64,000 bases of DNA from the NCBI RefSeq assembly GCF_016775705.1, contig NZ_CP068760.1, positions 2,852,001 to 2,916,000 of the forward strand, given 5' to 3'. Below the pieces are notes generated by a model. The model worked only from the letters and a program-made list of their open reading frames with translations. It searched no databases and had not been told where the DNA came from. Below are positions 9,252-16,780 of this stretch, in pieces. The DNA comes from Chryseobacterium cucumeris (GTDB taxonomy: Bacteria > Bacteroidota > Bacteroidia > Flavobacteriales > Weeksellaceae). The position numbers were made by a program, and so were the translations under genes. Each line of letters begins with the position of its first letter. Positions within the stretch are counted from its first letter, which is position 1.

Positions 9252-9611
9252 CTATTTTGAAAAATTAGCTAAAGCATCTTCCAATGCTTGTACAAAATTA
9301 ATGTGATTTGTTTTATTACTTTCAAAAATAAAATCCCTCATACTTTTGCTTTCATATTTACTGAAATCGCCAACAATAGCCAGTCCTATGCGGTAGTTTG
9401 AAAATTTCTGTAGAATTTCCCCAGCAATTTTTGTTTTTAAATCAAAGAATTCTGGAGTAATATTTTTTTCGTGAAGAATAACTTTGTCAAACCCCTGATA
9501 ATAGATATTTCCCATAAGATCCAACCCGTCTTGTGCAGACCGGATAATGATGTCATCAGAAATAATTTCTGCAATTTTAATAGAATTGATTTCGTGTTGC
9601 TGAATAATCAT
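9252..9611 (-). CDS. DUF4180 domain-containing protein
   Basis: A 119-residue alpha/beta cytoplasmic protein resembling the DUF4180 family from its whole-length pattern: an N-terminal strand IKIAEIISDDIIIRSAQDGLDLMGN, a central LHEKNITPEFFDLKT segment and a C-terminal ALEDALANF helix. No enzymatic motif is apparent and the family has no established function that I know of. It is the last gene of a tightly packed minus-strand cluster, starting 2 bp after the stop of the serine hydrolase gene. Confidence 0.7.
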   Translation of the reverse strand: MIIQQHEINSIKIAEIISDDIIIRSAQDGLDLMGNIYYQGFDKVILHEKNITPEFFDLKTKIAGEILQKFSNYRIGLAIVGDFSKYESKSMRDFIFESNKTNHINFVQALEDALANFSK

Positions 9612-9613
9612 GT

Positions 9614-10636
9614 TTACTGTATTGTTTTTTTTATGTCATGTAGAAAGTGGTGTGGCGGAAATGCATCTCCCTGATTGGTAAGTGCAATAATACAGCTGTT
9701 ATGCTCCAAATCTCTCCAGAATAAAGCTTTAAAACCGTTCAGGCCACCTGTATGCATTGCTGATTTTTCTCCGCTTTTATTCTCTATGTACCACGCAAAG
9801 CCGTAATTTGATATTTGTCCGTCAGATAACTGGAAAGGAGAATACATCATACTTATATTTTCTTTATTAATAAAAGAATTGTTTCGTAAAGCCTGATCAA
9901 ATTTATAGAGATCTTCAGGAGTAGAGTAGATTCCACCGTCACCGGTTGTTAAAATTGAATAATCATCAGGCTGCTTTTGTTCATTATATCCGAGTGCTCT
10001 ATTGTGAATAACTGTCCCAGGTTCATACACATAAGTGTTATTCATTTTTAATGGAGTAATAATCTGTTCATTGATGAATGTACTGTATGATCTACCTGAA
10101 ACCTTTTCAATAATCAGAGAAAGAACAATATATCCGGTATTGCTGTACTTAAACTTGCTGTCCGGAACAAAATCAAGATTTTTAAGATCAAACAGCCAGT
10201 TTATTACCTCCTGATTCGTTAATCCTCTTTTAGAAAACAGGTTTTCATAATCCCTGATTCCTGAAGTATGATGCAAAAGCTGTCTGATCGTAATGTTTCT
10301 GGCATATTCAGGAAGCGTTATAAACCGGGATGCTTTATCATCAAACTTCAATAAACCTTTTTGCTCCAGCATGATAATAGCTGCTGCAGTGAAGGGTTTA
10401 CTGAGGGATGCAATGTAAAATGAGGTATTTTTATCTGTTTTCAGCCCTTTTTCAAAGTTGCGGAAACCCAAAGCCGTATCGCAAACAATCCTGCCGTTGT
10501 TCACAATCAAAACGGAACCGTTGAACTCTCCTTTACTATAATATTTACTCACCACATCCCGAGGATGCTTTTGGCAGGATACCAGTTGCATAATCAGTGA
10601 AAGACAAATGAGAATTTTCCATAGTAAAGTTTTCAT
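9614..10636 (-). CDS. Beta-lactamase-family serine hydrolase, lipoprotein
   Basis: Class C beta-lactamase-like/penicillin-binding fold, 340 aa. The N-terminus is a lipoprotein signal with a lipobox ending MQLVSC, so it should be anchored in a membrane facing the periplasm. Catalytic motifs are SLSK (SxxK) in IASLSKPFTAAA, YSNTGY (YxN) and HTGG (the KTG equivalent) near the C-terminus. The family includes esterases, D-amino-acid amidases and peptidases; a true beta-lactamase role is not implied. It lies 29 bp downstream of prmC. Confidence 0.85.
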   Translation of the reverse strand: MKTLLWKILICLSLIMQLVSCQKHPRDVVSKYYSKGEFNGSVLIVNNGRIVCDTALGFRNFEKGLKTDKNTSFYIASLSKPFTAAAIIMLEQKGLLKFDDKASRFITLPEYARNITIRQLLHHTSGIRDYENLFSKRGLTNQEVINWLFDLKNLDFVPDSKFKYSNTGYIVLSLIIEKVSGRSYSTFINEQIITPLKMNNTYVYEPGTVIHNRALGYNEQKQPDDYSILTTGDGGIYSTPEDLYKFDQALRNNSFINKENISMMYSPFQLSDGQISNYGFAWYIENKSGEKSAMHTGGLNGFKALFWRDLEHNSCIIALTNQGDAFPPHHFLHDIKKTIQ

Positions 10637-10665
10637 AGGTTCAGTATTTAAACAGGTAAAATTAC

Positions 10666-11514
10666 TTATTTCCCTGCATAAATAAATCGGTCATTTTCAG
10701 ATAAATCCTTCAATAGTTGTGCATTAGGAAAATCCTGATAAAGACTGAGTGTTTCCAGCCCCAGCTTCTGATTGATTTCAAGGAATACAAGTCCGTTCTC
10801 ATTCAAATACTTTTCAGCATCTTCCGCAATTTTTCTGTAAAAGATCAAAGCATCTGAAGTAGGGGAGAAAAGGGCCATTTTAGGTTCAAATTCTTTCACA
10901 GAATCAGCAATTTCAATCTCCTCCTCAATTCCTATATAGGGCGGATTTGAAATAATGATATCATAATTTTCAGCCAGATCAAAATTAAGATAGTCGGCAT
11001 GAATGAACCGGATTTTCAATTGGTGATACTCTGCATTTCTTTGGGCTGTCTTCAAAGCTTTCTCAGAAAAATCAATAGATGAAACCTCTGCTTCTGGGAA
11101 ATGTTTCTTTAAAACCAATGGAATAACTCCGCTTCCGGTTCCTATATCCAAAATCTTTAGACCTGGAACCTTTAACTTTGAACCTTTAATCTCCCTGATA
11201 GCAATTTCCAATAGTTCTTCTGTTTCAGGGCGGGGAATCAGAACATTTTCATCCACAAAGAATTTCATTCCGTAAAATTCTGTTTCTCCTAATATCTGCT
11301 GATAAGGTCTTCCGGTTTTAAGTTCTGAAACAAGAAAACACAGTTTTTCCTTATCATCAGTCAGAAGCTCCTGTTCAGCAAATCTTCTTTGCTGAAATGA
11401 ATCGAAACCTACGATTTGATGAATGAATAAAGACGATAAAAACACACTTTCCGAGTCTGTATAAAGATCGGAAAGTTCTGTTTTGAAATATTTTTTAAAT
11501 CCTGAGATTGTCAT
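10666..11514 (-). CDS. prmC: Peptide chain release factor N5-glutamine methyltransferase
   Basis: PrmC/HemK methylates the glutamine of the GGQ motif in release factors RF1 and RF2, which speeds translation termination. The 282-aa protein has the usual N-terminal helical domain, PRPETEEL near residue 95, the SAM-binding DIGTGSG (123-129) and the diagnostic NPPYI at 190-194. Residues 109-120 (KGSKLKVPGLK region) are a linker encoded by degenerate copies of a 7-bp repeat (11155-11190) that also occurs between genes nearby. The frame remains intact. The start abuts the yaaA stop. Confidence 0.92.
   Translation of the reverse strand: MTISGFKKYFKTELSDLYTDSESVFLSSLFIHQIVGFDSFQQRRFAEQELLTDDKEKLCFLVSELKTGRPYQQILGETEFYGMKFFVDENVLIPRPETEELLEIAIREIKGSKLKVPGLKILDIGTGSGVIPLVLKKHFPEAEVSSIDFSEKALKTAQRNAEYHQLKIRFIHADYLNFDLAENYDIIISNPPYIGIEEEIEIADSVKEFEPKMALFSPTSDALIFYRKIAEDAEKYLNENGLVFLEINQKLGLETLSLYQDFPNAQLLKDLSENDRFIYAGK
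11155..11190 (-). repeat. Degenerate heptanucleotide repeat inside the prmC coding region
   Basis: Read on the coding (minus) strand, the segment contains successive 7-mers close to GTTCAAA (ATTAAAG, GTTCAAA, GTTAAAG, GTTCCAG). They are translated in frame as part of the linker between the two PrmC domains. The same unit occurs as a tandem repeat at 12987-13023. Confidence 0.55.
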
Positions 11515-12273
11515 TTATCTTGTAAAAACCAGTTTTGTATCTGTAGACTTCTCTTCATCAATTCTGTATCCTTCATAGTTGAATGCTTTTACATCCTCCA
11601 GTGTTTTGGCATTGGTCTCTGCGCAGAATCTAACCACAAGACCTCTGGCATGCTTTGTATACACAACAATGGTCTTCAGTTTTCCATCTTTTAATTCATA
11701 AAAATCAAAATCAATGACTTTGTGATTCAGTTTTTTTCTGTCGATTACTTTTCCATACTCGTTGCTGGCAAGGTGAAGGAGGATTTCTCCTTTTTTCATC
11801 TCAGAATTCAACTGCTCTGTAATCTTTTCTCTCCAGAATTCGTATAGGTTTTTATATTGCTCAAATTCAAAAGGACGGCCCATTTCAAGTCTGTAAAGCA
11901 TTACTTTATCAGATGGTTTCAGTAAGCCGTAAAGCCCGGAAAGGATTCTGTAGTTTTTTTGAAGGTAATCTACAGCATTTTTATCCAGTGTTTTGGCATC
12001 AAGACCTCTGTAAACCTCTCCTGTAAAGGCAAACATTGCAGGAGCAGATTCTTTTGCTGTAGGTTTGGACTTCCATTTTTGATTTCTTTCCCAGTTTTCA
12101 TCAGCAAGCTTTGGGGATATTTCCATAAGCTCGGAAAGGTATTTTGGGGATTTTTCTTTTAAATAAGATTGTATCAATGCTGCATCTTCAATGAATTTGG
12201 GAGTAGTGGTTTTCAACAGATCCGTTGAATTTTCCGTGTTCATTAATTTGGCAGGAGATGTTATAATTTTCAT
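11515..12273 (-). CDS. yaaA: Peroxide stress protein YaaA (DUF328/UPF0246)
   Basis: YaaA-family DNA-binding protein that lowers free iron damage during hydrogen peroxide stress in E. coli. The family signature is clear: N-terminal MKIITSPAKLMN, the GEVYRGLDAKTL segment, YLQKNYRILSGLYGLLKP, LEMGRPFE, LLHLASNEYGKVID and a C-terminal ARGLVVRFCAE. The start is placed at 12273 because the conserved N-terminus begins there; an upstream in-frame ATG would add 11 unconserved residues. It starts 4 bp after the CPBP stop and ends directly before prmC. Confidence 0.9.
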   Translation of the reverse strand: MKIITSPAKLMNTENSTDLLKTTTPKFIEDAALIQSYLKEKSPKYLSELMEISPKLADENWERNQKWKSKPTAKESAPAMFAFTGEVYRGLDAKTLDKNAVDYLQKNYRILSGLYGLLKPSDKVMLYRLEMGRPFEFEQYKNLYEFWREKITEQLNSEMKKGEILLHLASNEYGKVIDRKKLNHKVIDFDFYELKDGKLKTIVVYTKHARGLVVRFCAETNAKTLEDVKAFNYEGYRIDEEKSTDTKLVFTR

Positions 12274-12277
12274 AATG

Positions 12278-12979
12278 TTAAAATACAGATAAGTGTTTAA
12301 TATCAATACAATTCATGACCATCATTGCAATAAAATCAATCATAAAATGACAGATGATCAGAATTTTAATATTTGAATAGCGTTTATAAAATACAGCAAA
12401 TACGACTCCGATAAAAAAAGGTCCAAGAACCTGGCTTATGGTACCGTAAGTGCTGTGCAGAATTCCAAATAAGACAGCTGAAATAACAATGGCAACTGTC
12501 GGGTTATTATAGATTTTTTCAATCCTGGGCTGGATATAGCCCCGCATCAGAAATTCCTCTACAATAGCAGCCGTAAGGCACGTAAAAATAACTAAAAAAT
12601 AATTATTTCTAAGAATGGGAACAAGGTTGAGAAGCTTCTCACTTATTTTTTCCTGTGTAACGAACATGACGACTGCATTCAGAATCGCTCCGCCAATCAG
12701 ACAGATAAAATATAAGCTCACAACAGCTTTGATGTAAAATGTTGCGGAATATTTCTTCTCCTTTCTAAGAAAAAAAGCACTTTTCTCAATAAAGACATTG
12801 TATAGAAATACAATGATAAGAACGATCCATAGTATAATTCTGCTGAGAAAGAAATTGGTTTCTGTAATTCCTCTTATTCCCGTTATTGTGGTAACAGCAG
12901 GAAAAGAATAGAGCATCGCTGCCGCTAAAATAACAAAAGTGAGTAAAATTCCTACAGCATATTTCCCGGTAAGATTCAT
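12278..12979 (-). CDS. CPBP-family intramembrane glutamic endopeptidase
   Basis: A 233-residue integral membrane protein of about six helices with the CPBP (Abi/Rce1-like) motifs in order: EEFLMRGY (EExxxR), FGILHSTYG (FxxxH) and CHFMIDF (HxxxD). The family comprises intramembrane proteases, some linked to prenyl-protein processing or bacteriocin self-immunity. No bacteriocin gene is nearby, so a housekeeping membrane role is more likely. It lies in the middle of the minus-strand cluster, preceded by a 7-bp tandem repeat. Confidence 0.85.
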   Translation of the reverse strand: MNLTGKYAVGILLTFVILAAAMLYSFPAVTTITGIRGITETNFFLSRIILWIVLIIVFLYNVFIEKSAFFLRKEKKYSATFYIKAVVSLYFICLIGGAILNAVVMFVTQEKISEKLLNLVPILRNNYFLVIFTCLTAAIVEEFLMRGYIQPRIEKIYNNPTVAIVISAVLFGILHSTYGTISQVLGPFFIGVVFAVFYKRYSNIKILIICHFMIDFIAMMVMNCIDIKHLSVF

Positions 12980-12986
12980 AATTCAG

Positions 12987-13023
12987 TACCCTAAACCTTG
13001 AACTTTAAACTTTGAACTTTGAA
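12987..13023. repeat. Heptanucleotide tandem repeat (GTTCAAA family)
   Basis: About four consecutive 7-mers, on the minus strand ATTCAAA, GTTCAAA, GTTTAAA, GTTCAAG. They fill almost the entire 44-bp gap between the CPBP start and the Sua5/YrdC stop. Confidence 0.7.
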
Positions 13024-13635
13024 TTAAATGATCCCTTTTCCCTGACGGATGATTTCCGGTTCTCCTGAAGTAAGGTCTACAATAGTAGAAGCTACATTAT
13101 CACCATATCCTGAATCAATGACGATATCTACCAGATGATCATATTTTTCAGCAATAAGTTCAGGATCGGTAGAGTATTCGATAATTTCATCATCATCTTT
13201 AATGGAAGTGGATGCTATGGGATGGCCAAGTTTTTCAACAATAAGCTGCGGAATCGGATGATCCGGAACACGGATACCAATTGTTTTGTGGCCTTTATAG
13301 GCTAAAGGTAAACTTTTGTTGGCTTCAAGAATGAAGGTAAACGGCCCGGGAAGATGACTTTTCAGAAATCTGAAAACTGAGGTATCAATAGGTCTTGTAA
13401 AGTCAGAAAGATGGCTGAGATCATTACAGATAATTGAGAATTTAGACTTGTCAAGCTTCATTTTTTTGAGCTGAGCCAGCTTTTCCATGGCTTTTATATC
13501 AAAAATATTACAGCCTAAAGCATAAATCGTATCAGAAGGATAGATAATCAGCCCGCCATTGTTTAAAGTTTTAATAACCTCATTCACAAGATTTTCCTGT
13601 GGGTTGTCTGGATAAATTTTTAATATTTTTGCCAT
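13024..13635 (-). CDS. L-threonylcarbamoyladenylate synthase (Sua5/YciO/YrdC family)
   Basis: The enzyme forms threonylcarbamoyl-AMP from threonine, bicarbonate and ATP, the first step of t6A37 modification of tRNAs that read ANN codons. The 203-aa YrdC fold shows IIYPSDTIYALGC, the LKKMKLDKSKF basic motif, LPGPFTFILEA, IGIRVPDHP and STIVDL. The start at 13635 is preferred over an in-frame ATG 15 bp upstream because the conserved protein begins MAKILKIYP. A TATCTTTG -7 box ends only four bases before this ATG, so the transcript may be leaderless. It is the first gene of the minus-strand cluster. The YciO-type paralogue cannot be excluded. Confidence 0.85.
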   Translation of the reverse strand: MAKILKIYPDNPQENLVNEVIKTLNNGGLIIYPSDTIYALGCNIFDIKAMEKLAQLKKMKLDKSKFSIICNDLSHLSDFTRPIDTSVFRFLKSHLPGPFTFILEANKSLPLAYKGHKTIGIRVPDHPIPQLIVEKLGHPIASTSIKDDDEIIEYSTDPELIAEKYDHLVDIVIDSGYGDNVASTIVDLTSGEPEIIRQGKGII

Positions 13636-13717
13636 AAAACAAAGATACAAATAATAAAATAGTTTTTATAAAAGTCCTTTATTTAAAAGAAAAATTAGGA
13701 TTTGTAAAAATTATTCG

Positions 13718-13725
13718 TACCTTTG
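13718..13725 (+). promoter_or_regulatory. -7 box of the tRNA-fMet array promoter
   Basis: TACCTTTG matches the Bacteroidota -7 consensus TAnnTTTG and lies 11 bp before the first mature tRNA base, so transcription should start almost at the tRNA. A TTTG at 13701-13704 gives a spacer of only 13, so the -33 element is uncertain. Confidence 0.55.
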
Positions 13726-13736
13726 CAATCCAATAT

Positions 13737-13809
<73 letters not shown>

Positions 13810-13847
13810 CTAAGTAAGTGCTTTCGGTAAGCACTCTAAAAATACAC

Positions 13848-13920
<73 letters not shown>

Positions 13921-13958
13921 CTAAGCAAGTGCTTTCGGTAAGCACTCTAAAAATACAC

Positions 13959-14031
<73 letters not shown>

Positions 14032-14069
14032 CTAAGCAAGTGTTTTCGGTAAACACTCTAAAAATATAC

Positions 14070-14142
<73 letters not shown>

Positions 14143-14149
14143 CTAAACG

Positions 14150-14182
14150 AAAGAGAAGCAATATCATATTGCTTCTCTTTTT
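14150..14182 (+). terminator. Intrinsic terminator of the tRNA-fMet array
   Basis: A long inverted repeat, AAAGAGAAGCAATAT paired with ATATTGCTTCTCTTT, is followed by a T-tract. Confidence 0.85.
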
Positions 14183-14228
14183 ATTTCCTGGCCATTGCAG
14201 GCAAAATGAAACCCCACGGAAATTTGAT

Positions 14229-14480
14229 TTAATCAGTATTCATTTCCTTCCATTTTTTATAAGCTTCTTTTTTCATACAATGCCCGCACGGACGGTAATT
14301 GTTTTGTAATGCTTCTTTTTCATCTGCAAAGAAAACCCTGTTCTCTTTCTTCATTCTTTTTCCTGAACGGCAACTGAGTAATCCGTAGATTTTTAATTTT
14401 TTATTTCCTCCAAAACGAATTTCCCTGCTATGGATTTTACTTCTAAGGTTTTCAGATGATAGTTGAGAATGCTGAATCAT
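14229..14480 (-). CDS. Ada-like metal-binding domain protein
   Basis: A small 83-residue protein resembling the N-terminal zinc domain of the Ada alkylation-response protein. It has the strand KIYGLLSC, the segment RVFFADEKEALQNNYRPCGHC and a basic C-terminal helix. Three of the four cysteines of the Ada site are present (LLSC and CGHC); the position that is normally the second Cys lies in SGKRM and is not cysteine. It lies 27 bp downstream of the 2OG-Fe(II) oxygenase, so the two probably form an operon. Methyl-acceptor or DNA-binding roles are possible but unproven. Confidence 0.7.
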   Translation of the reverse strand: MIQHSQLSSENLRSKIHSREIRFGGNKKLKIYGLLSCRSGKRMKKENRVFFADEKEALQNNYRPCGHCMKKEAYKKWKEMNTD

Positions 14481-14507
14481 GATTCATCTATTGATAACGT
14501 TTAATAA

Positions 14508-15221
14508 TTAACTGGCTGCATCATGGAAAATAATACCTAAAGCATAACGGTTTCCGTCTTTAACTTCACTTACGCCATGTTTCATATTGACCCTGTAATA
14601 GCCTTTGGTTCCTTTCTCTGGTTTAAACTGAGTCGTAAAAATAAGAACATCTCCTTTTTGGGGTTGCAGAACAATAGCCTTTGACTGAGCTCTGGGAATC
14701 TGCTGGGTAAGCACAAACTCGCCTCCCGTAAAATCCTTGCCGGGTTCGCTGAGCATTAAAACAATCTGAATGGGAAAATAAATATCTCCATATAAATCCT
14801 GATGCAGTGTATTGAATCCATCTTTTCCGTATTTTAAAATTAATGCCGTTGCTTTTTGCTGCCCGTTAAGATGACACTGGTCTAAGAATTCTTGATGATC
14901 TGAAGGAAAATGGGTGTCTATTTGTAAAGCTTTAAACCATACATTGGCAACAGGTGCCAGATAAGGATAAATAGTTGTTCGTATGGTTTGAATAATTTCA
15001 GGTAATGGATAGTTGAAATACTTATATTCACCCAATCCGAAACGATGTCTGGCCATGACAACTGTTTTCCGGTAAAAAGCTGGATGATCATAATCCAATT
15101 TCAGTTTTTCACATTCGTTTTCTGACAGCAGATTATCAATGATGGCATAGCCGTTTTGATGCATTGTTTCCGTAAGGCTTTCCCAGTCAATATTCTTGAT
15201 TGTATGAATGATATCTTTCAT
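14508..15221 (-). CDS. 2OG-Fe(II) oxygenase, DUF2086/Oxygenase-NA type
   Basis: An Fe(II)/2-oxoglutarate dioxygenase of about 237 aa. The family pattern is very clear from memory: VVMARHRFGLGEYKYFNYPLP, FLDQCHLNGQQ, the iron-binding HxD in LHQDLYGD, DFTGGEFVLT, the distal histidine region MKHGVS and a C-terminal LGIIFHDA. Pfam describes this family as an oxygenase acting on alkylated DNA, which is a prediction. The ATG at 15221 is preferred over a TTG 21 bp upstream. It pairs with the Ada-like gene, consistent with an alkylation-damage role. Confidence 0.82.
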   Translation of the reverse strand: MKDIIHTIKNIDWESLTETMHQNGYAIIDNLLSENECEKLKLDYDHPAFYRKTVVMARHRFGLGEYKYFNYPLPEIIQTIRTTIYPYLAPVANVWFKALQIDTHFPSDHQEFLDQCHLNGQQKATALILKYGKDGFNTLHQDLYGDIYFPIQIVLMLSEPGKDFTGGEFVLTQQIPRAQSKAIVLQPQKGDVLIFTTQFKPEKGTKGYYRVNMKHGVSEVKDGNRYALGIIFHDAAS

Positions 15222-15371
15222 TGTTTTGATTTTATTCTGCAAAAATCTATAGTTCTTCAGAACAATACAATCCGAAACATGTGGTTTTTTATAGATGAAT
15301 AAAGAGTTATAAAGTATCTGGCCTATTGATTTAATATATTTCTGGATGATACCACTGGTCCTGTTTAAGGC

Positions 15372-15379
15372 TACCTTTG
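15372..15379 (+). promoter_or_regulatory. -7 box for the GNAT gene
   Basis: TACCTTTG matches TAnnTTTG and lies 26 bp before the chosen ATG. No clear TTG is present at -33. Confidence 0.45.
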
Positions 15380-15405
15380 CCTTGTTAATAAAAATAGATA
15401 TAACG

Positions 15406-15852
15406 ATGAATTACATTATTAAAAAAGCAAGTCTTGAGGATCTTGATGAAACAGCTGAATTGTTCAATCTTTATCGTGTTTTTTACAGACAGGAATCAGA
15501 CGTTGAAAAGGGGAAGGCTTTTCTCAAAGAAAGGTTTTTAAATAGTGAATCTGATATTTTTCTTGTAATGGCAGAGGGCAAAGCAGTAGGTTTTGTACAG
15601 CTTTATAAACTATTTCACTATACCAAATTACAAAAACAATGGCTGTTAAGTGATCTCTTTGTTCATCCGGATTATAGAGGAAAAGGGTTTTCTGTAGCAC
15701 TAATTGACCGAAGTAAACAATGGTGTGAAGAGACAGGAGCGTGTGGACTTATGCTTGAAACCGAAAAAACGAATGATATAGGAAACACACTGTACCCACG
15801 CTGCGGGTTTGAATATGACGGACTACATAATTACTACCATTGGTGGAAGTAG
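15406..15852 (+). CDS. GNAT-family N-acetyltransferase
   Basis: A 148-aa single-domain acetyltransferase. The acetyl-CoA-binding motif A is visible as LFVHPDYRGKGFSVALI (R/Q-x-x-G-x-G/A type), preceded by FVQLYKLF and followed by LETEKTNDIGNTLYPRCGFEY. The start at 15406 is chosen because the conserved domain begins MNYIIKKAS and because an upstream frame extension would run across the likely promoter. The substrate is unknown. The gene stands alone, followed by a structured non-coding stretch. Confidence 0.85.
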   Translation: MNYIIKKASLEDLDETAELFNLYRVFYRQESDVEKGKAFLKERFLNSESDIFLVMAEGKAVGFVQLYKLFHYTKLQKQWLLSDLFVHPDYRGKGFSVALIDRSKQWCEETGACGLMLETEKTNDIGNTLYPRCGFEYDGLHNYYHWWK

Positions 15853-15987
15853 AATAAAGCTATTCAGTACTGATCATAGTGCAGCTTTTTCAGCTACTTT
15901 TACTTCTATAAGGACAAGTAGTATTACTTCTACAGTTCTGAACGTTTAATTCTACAGGTATTTTCAGCCAGTAGAAGGGTATAATCC

Positions 15988-16136
15988 TATTTTTGTAAAG
16001 CTCTTACAGATCATGGGTAGGACAGTTGATCTGTAGAGCGTATGCAAAAAAATCTCTGCCTATTTTCTACTTTTTCCCCAAGGTTTTATGATTAGTACCA
16101 CAAAACTGCTTTTTCCGGCGGAGATTTTTTGCTTTT
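15988..16136 (+). ncRNA. Candidate structured small RNA gene
   Basis: A TATTTTTG -7 box (15988-15995) is followed at once by two stems. Stem 1 pairs 16000-16013 with 16027-16039 (13 bp, one bulged T). Stem 2 pairs 16044-16060 with 16117-16132 (about 16 bp, one bulge and one G-U pair), enclosing 56 nt. The T6 in the 3' arm of stem 2 followed by GCTTTT could end transcription. No open frame covers the region. I could not match it to 6S, SRP or tmRNA. No clear -33 element is seen. Confidence 0.42.
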
Positions 16137-16180
16137 GAATACAAAAAGAGAATGACGATCGTCATTCTCTTTTTGTATTC
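16137..16180. terminator. 44-bp perfect palindrome, bidirectional terminator-like
   Basis: Two 22-base arms (GAATACAAAAAGAGAATGAC plus GA, and the exact complement) are joined with no loop. The AAAAAG/CTTTTT tracts give T-runs on both strands. It lies 18 bp beyond the stop of the minus-strand gene ending at 16199. Confidence 0.7.
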
Positions 16181-16198
16181 TTAAAATATATTTAAATA

Positions 16199-16780
16199 TT
16201 ATTGAGCCAGTTGAGCATAAGGAGTAAGCTTGTTGTCATCAGACATGGTCTGTCCCAGAAAGTCTCTTTTCTGATCCGCTTTCATTCTGCCTGCAGCATC
16301 ATTGGCATTGAAATAAGCTTCACTTAGTTTTGTAGCGATATCAGCAGGTTTGAAATCGAATTTTGTATCTCCTTCAACTCCAAGATAACCATTCTTTCTT
16401 GTAAGGTTAGTAATATAATTGTTGTAATTGATCATGGTTCCTCTCATCATATTGTTATGGTATTCCATACATTTCTTAGCTTTTTTAGATGAATTGTTCA
16501 GGATACAGTTTTTCATGTTGTTTCTGTATAAAAACCATTCAGATTCTACAATACCATATTCTTTACCCAAAGCAATCTTTCCGTTATTCACAATATTATT
16601 ATCGCCTTCTTTTGTAGCGATCGTCTGAAGATGTTGAATAACCAATGGAACGGTAGCTTCGATTTTTGATTTTGTATCTTTCAGTATGCTAAGATCGGCA
16701 GCAGGAGAACCCTTCTTTTGTGCTGTAGTAACATTAAAAATAAGCAGTAATAGTACAATCAGTAAATTATATCTTTTCAT
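16199..16780 (-). CDS. Secreted hypothetical protein
   Basis: A 193-residue protein with a clear signal peptide (LLIVLLLLIFNVTTAQ) and a mostly alpha-helical mature region rich in Asn and Lys. There are two cysteines about 10 residues apart in CILNNSSKKAKKCM. It probably resides in the periplasm or is secreted. I do not recognise the family. It is monocistronic, between the 44-bp palindrome downstream and a long AT-rich promoter region upstream. Confidence 0.6.
   Translation of the reverse strand: MKRYNLLIVLLLLIFNVTTAQKKGSPAADLSILKDTKSKIEATVPLVIQHLQTIATKEGDNNIVNNGKIALGKEYGIVESEWFLYRNNMKNCILNNSSKKAKKCMEYHNNMMRGTMINYNNYITNLTRKNGYLGVEGDTKFDFKPADIATKLSEAYFNANDAAGRMKADQKRDFLGQTMSDDNKLTPYAQLAQ

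Noticed and set aside
9614-10636. Antibiotic-resistance beta-lactamase
   Set aside because: The serine hydrolase has the general class C fold motifs, but the HTGG variant and lipoprotein anchor fit housekeeping hydrolases; resistance is not supported.
12278-12979. Bacteriocin immunity or abortive-infection defence role for the CPBP protein
   Set aside because: Neighbours are housekeeping genes (yaaA, prmC, Sua5) with no toxin or bacteriocin gene.
16000-16136. 6S RNA, SRP RNA or tmRNA
   Set aside because: Too short for 6S or tmRNA, and no SRP GGAA tetraloop core or tmRNA tRNA-like ends could be seen.
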